From: JAFAZI01 sp035501255
Lineage (GTDB): Bacteria; Actinomycetota; Actinomycetes; JAFAQI01
DNA length: 33,715 bases
Reading direction: 5' to 3'
Assembly: GCA_035501255.1 (NCBI GenBank)
Contig: DATJWM010000096.1
Coordinates: 1-33,715 of the forward strand
Shown here: one piece after another, positions 7,271 to 15,526 of the stretch
How positions within the stretch are numbered: position 1 is the first letter of the stretch
Layout: every line of letters starts with the position of its first letter
Notes under the pieces: generated by a model
Databases searched by the model: none
Seen by the model: the letters and a program-made list of their open reading frames with translations, nothing else
What the model was told of the DNA's origin: nothing
Translations under genes and position numbers: made by a program

Positions 7271-8095
7271 TCAGAGGCAGACGGTACCGATGTCGAACGC
7301 GCCGAACGCCTCGACAAGGGAAGGTGCCAGCGGTTCGGCCGCCTTGCCAAGCTGCTCGAGCTGTCGCCCCAGATTTCGTCGCGCGAACGTCTCCGACCGC
7401 TCATTGGGAGCCCCGAAAGCGAAGTAGATGGCGAGTCGTTCGGGACGCCCGGTCAGCCTGAACAGGTTGCGCCGCCAACGCGCAGCCCGCCGGTCGGCGT
7501 TTGCGGCTCCCGAGATCCGCGCCGCCGCGAGGATCACCTTGTCCGGCAACGATGGAGCGACGCCTCGGTGGGAGAGACGCACGTCGAAGATGACCGCGTC
7601 TCCAGCGCTAACCCGAAGGTGTTCCACCGACCCGGAATCCACTCGGCGGGTTCTGGTCGACCCCGGCCGCACGGCCAAGGCACCACGGTGCGGATGGTCC
7701 TGGAGATAGAGGGCGACCTTGTAGACGGCACAGTCGTCACGGTCGAGCCAATCGGTGTCGAAGTAACCTCCGCCGAGAAGGTGCTCACCGGTGTCCTTGT
7801 GCCACTGCGACGCAAGGTAGTTGCGATGCACGTCGGCTTCCATGGTGAACAGCATGCGATCGAGAGAAGTTGTGCTCCGGACGGCTTCGATGATCGCGGG
7901 GTGCGAGAAGGTAGGGGCGAGACTCGGTCCCTCGACGGCAGCATTCGGCAGGACGGTCCCGCCGGCCTTATCGATACCTTTCGTATCGAGCAGGTCGTGA
8001 GCCCTCACCCGAAGCGCCTCGATCTCCTCAGCAGGGAGAACACCCCGCACGACGGCGTAGCCGTCATGTTGCAGCGTGGGCTCGCTGGGCATCAT
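7271..8095 (-). CDS. Phytanoyl-CoA dioxygenase (PhyH) family protein
   Basis: A 274-residue Fe(II)/2-oxoglutarate-dependent oxygenase, probably cytosolic. The iron-binding HxD-type motif is in SQWHKDTGEHLLGG and the distal His in RLSHRGVAP. The double-stranded beta-helix includes VYKVALYLQDHPHRG, GALAVRPGS (the usual 2-oxoglutarate-side Arg/Ser segment) and VSAGDAVIFDVRLSH. The ATG overlaps the upstream stop as TGATG, showing coupling to the glycan operon. A Met 33 nt upstream in the same frame is unlikely because it lies inside the previous gene. The substrate is unknown; hydroxylation of a sugar, lipid carrier or glycan substituent is possible. Confidence 0.85.
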   Translation of the reverse strand: MMPSEPTLQHDGYAVVRGVLPAEEIEALRVRAHDLLDTKGIDKAGGTVLPNAAVEGPSLAPTFSHPAIIEAVRSTTSLDRMLFTMEADVHRNYLASQWHKDTGEHLLGGGYFDTDWLDRDDCAVYKVALYLQDHPHRGALAVRPGSTRTRRVDSGSVEHLRVSAGDAVIFDVRLSHRGVAPSLPDKVILAAARISGAANADRRAARWRRNLFRLTGRPERLAIYFAFGAPNERSETFARRNLGRQLEQLGKAAEPLAPSLVEAFGAFDIGTVCL

Positions 8096-9132
8096 CACCC
8101 ACCGGTCCCGACAAGTTGCGGATCCCACCTAAAGAACATCTCGCGGGCCGCGCCTTCGAGCCCGCCCTCGAGATGCAACTCGCGGTCCGGCACCAGAAGT
8201 CGTGAGGTGATCAGGAAGGTCGCGGCCGTGGTGTAGATCCGCACATTCGCATCGAGGGAACCGCAGAGCACCTCGGCCGGGGCCCAGTGCGGCACGACGA
8301 AGTCGCACAGCTGCGACAGCCCATCGAGAAAGTCGACGTCGCGCTCTCGTGGATGCGCCTTCACCGCGACGTACGCCGATGGCACTTCGCCCCGCAACCG
8401 ATCGATCCGGTCGGCGATCCGGCTGAGATAGCGAGCCGGGTCCGGCAGCCGTTCGGTGTTGCCGAGAGTGAACAGATCGGTGATCCACTGCGACGGCCGG
8501 GTCAGAGGCAAGGCGTCCGCTACGACGGCCGCAGCGAAGGCCAGGCTCGAACGCGGAACGGGGGCGGTCAACGCTCGCGGAGTACGAGCGATCTCAGGTG
8601 CGACCACGTGGTAGGCGGCGTAGGGAGCGACCTCGGTCATATCCCGAGTGCTCGGATGCGGGTGGCCGCACAGCAGGCGATGCGCGGACCGATGCCAGCG
8701 TGCAATGTCCTGGCGGTTGCAGGCGACGTACGCGTCGAATCCGTCCTCGAGGTAGTGAACCTTCGCGCCGCGAGCGGTTCGGAGGACACCGAACGACTCA
8801 GGTCTGACGCCGTTCGCGACGAAGATCTCGGACACGGGTTGGAGTTCGACCAGCGCCCGACGGGCTCCCCTCGCCAACGATCGGCAGCGCCACGGATAGG
8901 TCACGGTACTGCCGATTTCGAGCCTGGGCCGCAGCACCACCTCGAGGTAGGGAGCCAGCCCGGTCACGAACCCGGGAGCGTGGTCGGCAAGCCCCGCCTC
9001 GTCCGCGAACAGGACGGTTGCGGGGGGAAAGCCGTCGCGTTCCTGGACGGCCAAGCAGACGAGCAGGTGATAGGGCGTGAACGCGAGGTACAACCGCCGT
9101 GGACCGAAATCCGCCATCCGTACGCCGGTCAT
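8095..9132 (-). CDS. Polysialyltransferase-like glycosyltransferase
   Basis: A 345-residue soluble enzyme. Its N-terminus RLYLAFTPYHLLVCLAVQE, with the TPYHLL motif, resembles the GT52/alpha-2,8-polysialyltransferase group. KVHYLEDGFDAY and AYVAVKAHPRERDVDF (an Asp/Glu-Asp-Gly pair and a K-x-HPRE segment) correspond to the conserved catalytic and CMP-binding motifs of those families as I remember them. Such enzymes move nonulosonic acids from CMP. This fits the CMP-sialate-type synthetase in the same operon, so it is the best candidate for adding or polymerising the nonulosonic acid. The start overlaps the flippase stop (TGATG). Subfamily and linkage cannot be fixed. Confidence 0.75.
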   Translation of the reverse strand: MTGVRMADFGPRRLYLAFTPYHLLVCLAVQERDGFPPATVLFADEAGLADHAPGFVTGLAPYLEVVLRPRLEIGSTVTYPWRCRSLARGARRALVELQPVSEIFVANGVRPESFGVLRTARGAKVHYLEDGFDAYVACNRQDIARWHRSAHRLLCGHPHPSTRDMTEVAPYAAYHVVAPEIARTPRALTAPVPRSSLAFAAAVVADALPLTRPSQWITDLFTLGNTERLPDPARYLSRIADRIDRLRGEVPSAYVAVKAHPRERDVDFLDGLSQLCDFVVPHWAPAEVLCGSLDANVRIYTTAATFLITSRLLVPDRELHLEGGLEGAAREMFFRWDPQLVGTGG

Positions 9133-10598
9133 CACGCGGCCTTCGCACCATCGATCGGAACCGGCGGGGCGGCGACAGATGTCCGCTGCGGGACCGCCGA
9201 CCGGCGCAACACGCCCAGGGCCGCCACACTGCAGCCGGCCGCGAGCAGCAGCCGGACCGGCAGCCACTGCGAAGACTCCGGCAGCAACGACGTCGCGCAG
9301 ATGACCAGAACGACCGCAACGCAGCTGACGCCATCGCGGGCGGAGATCGTCGAGCCACGCAATCGTGCGTTGGCCGCCCAGTTGGTGAATCCCGCCTGCA
9401 GTGCGTAGCAGATCCAGGTTGCGAGTGCCGCCCCGGCAAGCCCCATCGACGGTATGAGCGCGAAGTTCAACGCAATGTTCACGGCGGCGCAAACCGCGGA
9501 ACCGACCGCCAACAGTCCGGTCCGGCCGACCGACAACAACGCCAGCACACCACTGAGATAGAGCGCATAAGGGACGGCGCTTGCGACAACAAGGGCGGTC
9601 ACGATGACCAGGTCATGGGGCGCGAAGCTTCCCGGTGCAAACAGGCGGAGCACAAATGGCGCGGCCAGCGCGATCGAGGCGGCCAGCGGCGCCACGATCC
9701 GCAGCAGGTCTCGCCGAGCACGACCAAGGACCGTGATCCGCATCTGCGGATCGTGGATCCCGATGACAACCGACTCCCAGGACTGGTTCAGCGCAGCCAT
9801 CACGAGAAGCAGGACCGAGCCGATCCCGTAGCTGACTTGATACCGCCCGACTGCCGCCGGGCCCATCAGATGTTGGATAACGAGCCGGTCTCCCGCGTTG
9901 AGCGTGAAGACGGCGATTGCTTGCGGAACCAACGGAAGACCGATCCGCATTGCCTCGCGAACGACCTCTGTGTCACCAAGCCCTGCGGGCCGCGGCCGGG
10001 TCAACAGGATGGCGAGGGCAGCCGCGACAAACTGGGCCACCGTCAACCCCGCCGCGTATGCGGTCGGAGTCGGTGCGACCAGAACAACCGCTGCGATCGC
10101 CACGACCTGCGTCCCCACCGACTGTGCGACGCTCACCGCGGAAAAACCGGCAAGGCGGTCCTGCGCTCGCAACAACGCCATCGCGGCCTGCACAGCAGCG
10201 GTCGGTGCACACCAGATCACAACCAGCTGGACGACCGGGCTGTAGGACGGAAAGCCCAGAAGGCGCGCCCAGACCGGGCCGGCGACGTACAAGGCGGCGG
10301 ACATAACCGCCGCGCCCGCCATCGCAACGAACACCAGACCGCGGCTGGCGAGATCGTCGCCGGAGCGCACCCGCAGCCGGATGATCGATGCGGTCAACCC
10401 GAGACCGGCAAACGCCGCAAGAACCTGGCCGACAGTCAGCGCGGCGGTCAGGCGACCGAAGTCCTCCGGACCGAGAGCACGCGTCAGGATCGGCGTGACG
10501 AGGACGACCGATGCCGGACCGAGCGCCCATACGATGACGTAGACCAGGCTGCGCCCGAACAGTCGCCGGCCGTGCAGCGTGACAGCGTCGTCAGTCAC
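9132..10598 (-). CDS. Oligosaccharide flippase (Wzx/MATE-like), second copy
   Basis: An integral membrane protein of about 488 residues with roughly a dozen to fourteen hydrophobic segments. The N-terminus LVYVIVWALGPASVVLVTPI with LTRALGPEDFGRL is the standard polysaccharide-transporter signature (RxLGPEDFG). It would flip undecaprenyl-linked repeat units to the outside. The GTG start was chosen because it overlaps the upstream glycosyltransferase stop by 8 nt and homology begins soon after. An in-frame ATG 84 nt earlier would add a non-homologous tail. It is the second flippase of the cluster. Confidence 0.87.
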   Translation of the reverse strand: MTDDAVTLHGRRLFGRSLVYVIVWALGPASVVLVTPILTRALGPEDFGRLTAALTVGQVLAAFAGLGLTASIIRLRVRSGDDLASRGLVFVAMAGAAVMSAALYVAGPVWARLLGFPSYSPVVQLVVIWCAPTAAVQAAMALLRAQDRLAGFSAVSVAQSVGTQVVAIAAVVLVAPTPTAYAAGLTVAQFVAAALAILLTRPRPAGLGDTEVVREAMRIGLPLVPQAIAVFTLNAGDRLVIQHLMGPAAVGRYQVSYGIGSVLLLVMAALNQSWESVVIGIHDPQMRITVLGRARRDLLRIVAPLAASIALAAPFVLRLFAPGSFAPHDLVIVTALVVASAVPYALYLSGVLALLSVGRTGLLAVGSAVCAAVNIALNFALIPSMGLAGAALATWICYALQAGFTNWAANARLRGSTISARDGVSCVAVVLVICATSLLPESSQWLPVRLLLAAGCSVAALGVLRRSAVPQRTSVAAPPVPIDGAKAA

Positions 10599-11922
10599 CG
10601 GAAGGTCCGGGCTGGGCGGGGGCTCGAGCCCGCGTGTTCCGGCGGCCCTCGAGGTAACGGTACGGGCCGACGACGAGGCCATTGCGGTTCGCAGCCCTCA
10701 GCGCGGCCGGAAAGTCCGGCGGTAGATGCCCGCTACGCAAACTCTTTCGACCGGTGACGTCACGAAGGAAGCGAGGGATCAGCCGCCCGAGACTCACGAC
10801 GGACGCCGACGAGCTCATGACGACGCTCGTGTAGAAGGCCGTCAATCCCGCGCCGTACCCGTACATCTGCTGAAGCAACGCCTCGTCGTCTCGACGGTGG
10901 TAGTGGAAGGTCGCGGCTGACGGTTGGTAGACGACGGTGCCGCCGTCGATCAACAGTTGCGTGAAAGCCTTCGTGTCCTCGCCACCCATCGCCGGAGTGC
11001 CGGCACCGAGATGCACGTCGAAGCCACCGATCTCCAGGAGGGCATCGCGGCGGATGGCCATATTGCCTCCGGTGCCGAACGGAGGTAGCGGATACAACGG
11101 CGGCTGGCTTCCCACGTCGCTGGTTCGGAAGACGGCGCGATCGAATCCGCGATGCTTGCTGTGGCCGCCGTACTGCTCGAAGCGGACCTGCGCCCAGGTC
11201 TCGAGCTGCGCCGGCAGCATCGGTCCGGACACCGCAACGGCGTCAGGCACCTCCGAGAAAGCCTCGGCGATCCGCTCCAGCCATCTGAAGTCCGCGACCT
11301 CATCGTCGTCGATCCACGCGAGAATGCCGCATCCGCCGGACTCAGCAATCGCGCGATTGCGGGCTCGCGACAGCCCTGGCACGGGCTCGACGACATAGGT
11401 GATGAGCGGTGAGCCCAGACTGTCGACCACCAAGCGGCTGGCGTCAGTCCGGGGCGCGTTGTCGACCACGATGATCCGGGCTGGTTGACAGGACTGCTTC
11501 AGCAGGCTCATCAGACAGCGTTCGAGGCCTTCCGGGCGTTCACGGGTGCACACGACGACAGCCATGTCGTCCGCCAGACGACCACCGGCGCCGTCACAGG
11601 ACGACCCGTCGCCGACGCTCGCGGGTCGATCTTCGGCACTCGCCAGCTCGGCCGCGAAATGCATCCGCAACGCGCTCTCCAGATCGAGTGCGCTGATGCC
11701 CGATCGTGGGATCGCCAGCACCACCGCGCCGAGCATCTCCCGCCCGTTTCGGGACAAGACCCAGGTGCATCTCGGCTCGCCGAGTCGTGGGGGCGCAATG
11801 CTGGGGATCGTCTCGGTCAGGTCGACGTCGAGCACGAGGCATGGCGCCGACATCTGACCGGGATCCAACACCTCAGGGATCCGGATGGACTCGCCGATCG
11901 TGGCGTTCGAGACTGCGGTCAC
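10591..11922 (-). CDS. Glycosyltransferase family 2 with N-terminal extension, second copy
   Basis: A cytosolic or membrane-associated GT2 of 443 residues. The first ~115 residues form an extra domain (PCLVLDVDLTETIPSIAPP and on). The GT-A fold then begins at MAVVVCTRERPEGLERCL, with the metal-binding DDD-type motif in LAWIDDDEVADF, FGTGGNMAIRRDALLEIGGF, and AMGGEDTKAF for the acceptor side. The tail keeps QMYGYGAGLTAFYTS. It aligns by eye throughout with the other GT2 of the operon, including the extension, so the two are paralogues. The GTG start overlaps the upstream stop as GTGA. The sugar it adds is unknown. Confidence 0.9.
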   Translation of the reverse strand: MTAVSNATIGESIRIPEVLDPGQMSAPCLVLDVDLTETIPSIAPPRLGEPRCTWVLSRNGREMLGAVVLAIPRSGISALDLESALRMHFAAELASAEDRPASVGDGSSCDGAGGRLADDMAVVVCTRERPEGLERCLMSLLKQSCQPARIIVVDNAPRTDASRLVVDSLGSPLITYVVEPVPGLSRARNRAIAESGGCGILAWIDDDEVADFRWLERIAEAFSEVPDAVAVSGPMLPAQLETWAQVRFEQYGGHSKHRGFDRAVFRTSDVGSQPPLYPLPPFGTGGNMAIRRDALLEIGGFDVHLGAGTPAMGGEDTKAFTQLLIDGGTVVYQPSAATFHYHRRDDEALLQQMYGYGAGLTAFYTSVVMSSSASVVSLGRLIPRFLRDVTGRKSLRSGHLPPDFPAALRAANRNGLVVGPYRYLEGRRNTRARAPAQPGPSGD

Positions 11923-14165
11923 GAGGACTTCACTCCCAGCGGGGTAAAGCGGTACAGCACGGTCGTGCTGTTCCGGTAGAAGATCTGCCATTCCGGAGAG
12001 CTCTGCACCGCCTGCTGAAGGTGCGCAAGCGCGCCGGGTGGCGCGAGGTTGTAGGCGTTCACCGCGGCGTACTCGCTCCTGGCGAAGGCGAGATAGACCT
12101 CGTTGCGGCCACCATGCGCGAACGCAAGAGCGAAGTCGCGAAGCGTCGGCATCGTCGACTCGCCCAGCTGCCGGTATCCGCTGAACTGCGGGTACTCGAA
12201 CAGGTTCGGGTCGACCTCGCTCTGCAGGACCAGGTATTCGCTGTACCTGCCGTTGACCCGGCTCGGGAAGTCGGGCGCCGCCAGGACGAGCGCTGCGCCG
12301 TCGGGCGCGTGTGTGTAGAAGTAATTCGCAGCCGCGATCTCGCCCTCCGGTACCACGTAGATCTCGTCGTCGCCGAAGTACGAGGGGATCAGCAGAGCGG
12401 CAAGGAGCGCGAACACGCCGCACGTCACGGAAACCGCACGCCACGATCCTTGTCCGGACGAGACCAGGGCACTACCCGCGAGCAGCGCGAGCCACGGAAC
12501 GGCGAAGAAGAACACCCGATACTCGGCCTCACCGCCGTAGTTCGTGAGGAACAAGGTGAGGATCGGCGACAGCGCGAGAGCCACCACCGCACGAATCGGC
12601 CGGCGCGCATGCAACCGCCGCAACGCACCGATCAGCGCGAGCAGGACGACCGCCAGAGTCAGATAGTGGGCGGTCTCGGCCGAGAACCGTACGCCGAGGT
12701 CGTAAGGACGGTGCTGGGTCTGCGCAACGGTCTGGGCGTTTGAGAAGAACTGACCGAGCGAGTCGAGTAGACCGTAAGTCCGGTTCACGTAGGACAACCG
12801 CGGAATCAGGTATCCGATACACATCGCCCACGCGAGGGCCGGAACCCAGATCGGCCGCAGACGTCCGATCACGAAGAGAACGCTCAGCTGGAAAGCCACC
12901 ACGAAAGGCGTGAGCTGATGGATGAAGACGGTCACCCCGAAGATCGACAGCACACCGATGACGGCGGACACGCTCGGTGGCGTGCGGTCGAGCTCGATGG
13001 TGTGAGTTCGGGTTGCCCATCCGGGCCACCAGGACCGTGCGGTGATCCGGCGCTCGAGAGCAAGCACCCACCGAAGTTCGCCGTCCTCCTTCAGCCAGGT
13101 GAGCGCCAGGGCGAGCACGGACATGCCCAGCACGTAGGCCAGTCCTTGTGGTGAGAAATACAGCTGGTCGACCCAGCTAGCGAGCACGAAGACGAACAGA
13201 CCAATCCAGATCTCGCGCTTCGACATAGACAGCCGACGACCCGCGACCAACAATGCCAGGCAGGTGACCAGGAGCGCGAAGGTTTCGGACCATGCCGCGT
13301 AGCGAAGCGGGTTGGCGGCGGCCGACACCTGGTCGAACCACGCGAAGAGCGCGAAGAACCCGGGCCAGTTGTTGTAGATGTCGAGGCCAGAGCTGAGGTG
13401 GCCGTGCTGAGTGATGTATTCGACGACTCCGACGTGCTTGTAAAGCCACGGGAACCGCGGGTCGTGGTAGACGAGGGCCGGCGTGGCGGCGATCATCACG
13501 ATCAGTGCGATGAGGTGCGCCCCGAGCCGCACCTCATCGCAATACGAACGACAGAGCAACCACGAACTCGACGCGAGCACGATGCCCAGGCCGATGTAGT
13601 AGGTCAGCGGGAGCGCCGGGACGAGGCCCCAAGTGCCCACCTTCGCGACATCCGTGCCCGCAATTCCGGCGATGTAAAGGCCGATCGCAACCAAAAGTAG
13701 GAGGTCTACCAGCCTTAGCGAACGCCACGACGAAGCCACAGCCCTGGCGCGTGTCGCGAGCCCGGGCTTCGGCGGCGGAGCCTCCAGCCGGAGGGCGCCC
13801 CACGCGATCGAAGCCATCGCGCCAGCCGCCATCGCGTAGAAGATCGCCATCGGATACCACAGGTGCAGCCACAGGAAGCAGGTGACGACGAAGACCGACG
13901 TCGCCAGACTTGCCGCAACGGTGGCGAGCACCATCGTCAGGCCGTGTAGCGACCGGTGGTGCAGCGTGACAGCACGGCCCGGCACCCACGTGATGAACCC
14001 GAGGAGCAGGGCTTCACACACCGGAGTCGGCGCTCCCGAGGCGGCGGCAACCACGGTCGCGAAGGCAAGCCAGAGCTCGACCCGGCGCAGCACCTGCCGG
14101 AGCCGGGCGGGTGCCGCCGGGGTCTGCGGTGTGCCGGCCACGTTCGCAGCAGGCACGGTGATCAC
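11919..14165 (-). CDS. Large multi-membrane protein, candidate polymerase or GT-C glycosyltransferase
   Basis: A 748-residue protein with roughly a dozen transmembrane segments (e.g. LIALIVMIAATPALVY, GLFVFVLASWVDQLYF) and a ~130-residue soluble C-terminal domain after the last helix. The first long loop holds the polar YITQHGHLSSGLDIYNNWP and a following YFSPQGLAYVLG, an arrangement like acceptor-binding loops of GT-C enzymes. I do not recognise a specific family. Its place between two GT2-flippase pairs suits a Wzy-type polymerase. Alternatively it could be a polyprenyl-phosphate-sugar-dependent GT-C, which would pair with the DPM1-like gene at the operon head. The GTG start overlaps the upstream stop as GTGA; another GTG lies 6 nt earlier. 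Confidence 0.75.
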   Translation of the reverse strand: MITVPAANVAGTPQTPAAPARLRQVLRRVELWLAFATVVAAASGAPTPVCEALLLGFITWVPGRAVTLHHRSLHGLTMVLATVAASLATSVFVVTCFLWLHLWYPMAIFYAMAAGAMASIAWGALRLEAPPPKPGLATRARAVASSWRSLRLVDLLLLVAIGLYIAGIAGTDVAKVGTWGLVPALPLTYYIGLGIVLASSSWLLCRSYCDEVRLGAHLIALIVMIAATPALVYHDPRFPWLYKHVGVVEYITQHGHLSSGLDIYNNWPGFFALFAWFDQVSAAANPLRYAAWSETFALLVTCLALLVAGRRLSMSKREIWIGLFVFVLASWVDQLYFSPQGLAYVLGMSVLALALTWLKEDGELRWVLALERRITARSWWPGWATRTHTIELDRTPPSVSAVIGVLSIFGVTVFIHQLTPFVVAFQLSVLFVIGRLRPIWVPALAWAMCIGYLIPRLSYVNRTYGLLDSLGQFFSNAQTVAQTQHRPYDLGVRFSAETAHYLTLAVVLLALIGALRRLHARRPIRAVVALALSPILTLFLTNYGGEAEYRVFFFAVPWLALLAGSALVSSGQGSWRAVSVTCGVFALLAALLIPSYFGDDEIYVVPEGEIAAANYFYTHAPDGAALVLAAPDFPSRVNGRYSEYLVLQSEVDPNLFEYPQFSGYRQLGESTMPTLRDFALAFAHGGRNEVYLAFARSEYAAVNAYNLAPPGALAHLQQAVQSSPEWQIFYRNSTTVLYRFTPLGVKSS

Positions 14166-15526
14166 GGACACGGGACCACCGCCTGCGAGCGGCTCGGTCG
14201 ATAAGCACCGATCGTCCGAAAAGCGGTGGGAAGTGCCACCGTCGCGGTGAGACACTGTGCGACCAGCCAAGCGATACCCACTCCGGTCAGCCCGAGCGTC
14301 GCAAGCAGCGCCACCGACAGACCAACGCTGACCGTCGCTGTAAGCGCTTGATAGCAGAGCACCAGACGGGCGTTTCCGCGAACCCGCTGAATCGACACGG
14401 CGATCGCGACGATCGTTTGCGGAATGATCGCTACAACGAAGAGCCGGAGCAGCCCGGTGCCGTGCACCTCGTAGGAGCGACCGAAGATGGCCATCACCGG
14501 ACCGGCGAGCACGGTCAGCCCGATCACGAGTGGAACCACGAGGAGCGCGCCCTTCCGCGCGGCATGAGCGACCAGTGTGGGCAGCGTGCTCGGATCGTGG
14601 GCGCCTGCGGCAAGCAGCGCAGTGGCGTAGGACTGCGAGAACGCGGCGAGCGCGACCGCAAGGGTGAAAGCGATGTAGAAGTAAGCCCCCGACGTCCGAC
14701 CGGAGATCGCGACCACGATCAGCGGTAGAACGTCGGTGGCGATTGCGGCGCACATCGACGCGCTCCAGTCCCAGGCCAGATAGCTCCGCTTCGAGACAAG
14801 GTAGTTCGAGGGTGCGACGGGAGGCCGAGGCCTCTCACGCGCGAAGACGTGGCGAAAGATGATCGCGTTGATCGGCACTACGACAAGTGCAGCTGCGATC
14901 AGCCAGGCCAGGAAGATCCCGCGACCGCTCGCGAGACCGGCGAGCATCACCAGTGCGATCAGCTTGAGCGCACCGAATGCGGTGTTCTCGATCGGAATCA
15001 GGGCGGGACGCCGAGCGCCGAGCAGCACGGCGTCCTCGACCGCGAAGATGTTGTAGACAACGAGCGCGAGCACAAAGGTCAACGCGATCGCCCAACCACC
15101 GAAGATCGCGTGCAAGCCCGGCACGACGCGAACGATCACCCCGAGGAACACGGCTGCGGCGAGGCAGGCAGCCACGCTGGTCGCGGCGTAGCACGCAACG
15201 ATCGCCGAGCGTTCCCGATCCTGCAGCGTGGGCAACAGCCGGGGTAGGGCAGCGTTGAAGTTCAGCTCGGTGAGGCCCGAGAGCACCAACAGCGCCGACA
15301 CCATCGCCGCGCCGGTGCCCACCTCCTTGGGCGAATACATCCGGCTCGCGAGCGTCCAGAACGCCATGCCGAGAGCGGCTGTAGCGACCGCGTTCACACC
15401 GAGCGCGGAAGCGGTCGCATGGAGCAGTCCGGTAACCGACCGCTGCGATTGATCGGCAGCCGGACCGGCAGGATCCACGATGCCGCCGCACCATTCGAGG
15501 TTCGGCTCCGCGACCGATGTGGCCAT
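14162..15526 (-). CDS. Oligosaccharide flippase (Wzx-like), first copy
   Basis: A 454-residue polytopic membrane protein. After a ~30-residue cytosolic tail comes NAVATAALGMAFWTLASRMY with SPKEVGTGAAMVSALLVLSG and LNFNAALPRLLPTLQ. This is the N-terminal pattern of actinobacterial polysaccharide-biosynthesis flippases. It would carry lipid-linked glycan across the membrane. The ATG shares a base with the preceding stop (TAATG). It is only distantly like the other flippase in the cluster; the two keep the same position relative to a GT2 gene. Confidence 0.87.
   Translation of the reverse strand: MATSVAEPNLEWCGGIVDPAGPAADQSQRSVTGLLHATASALGVNAVATAALGMAFWTLASRMYSPKEVGTGAAMVSALLVLSGLTELNFNAALPRLLPTLQDRERSAIVACYAATSVAACLAAAVFLGVIVRVVPGLHAIFGGWAIALTFVLALVVYNIFAVEDAVLLGARRPALIPIENTAFGALKLIALVMLAGLASGRGIFLAWLIAAALVVVPINAIIFRHVFARERPRPPVAPSNYLVSKRSYLAWDWSASMCAAIATDVLPLIVVAISGRTSGAYFYIAFTLAVALAAFSQSYATALLAAGAHDPSTLPTLVAHAARKGALLVVPLVIGLTVLAGPVMAIFGRSYEVHGTGLLRLFVVAIIPQTIVAIAVSIQRVRGNARLVLCYQALTATVSVGLSVALLATLGLTGVGIAWLVAQCLTATVALPTAFRTIGAYRPSRSQAVVPCP

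Noticed and set aside
9099..10757. 552-residue plus-strand frame opposite the flippase
   Set aside because: Composition rich in Arg/Asp/Gln without motifs; the opposite strand encodes a convincing polytopic flippase with overlapping operon starts.
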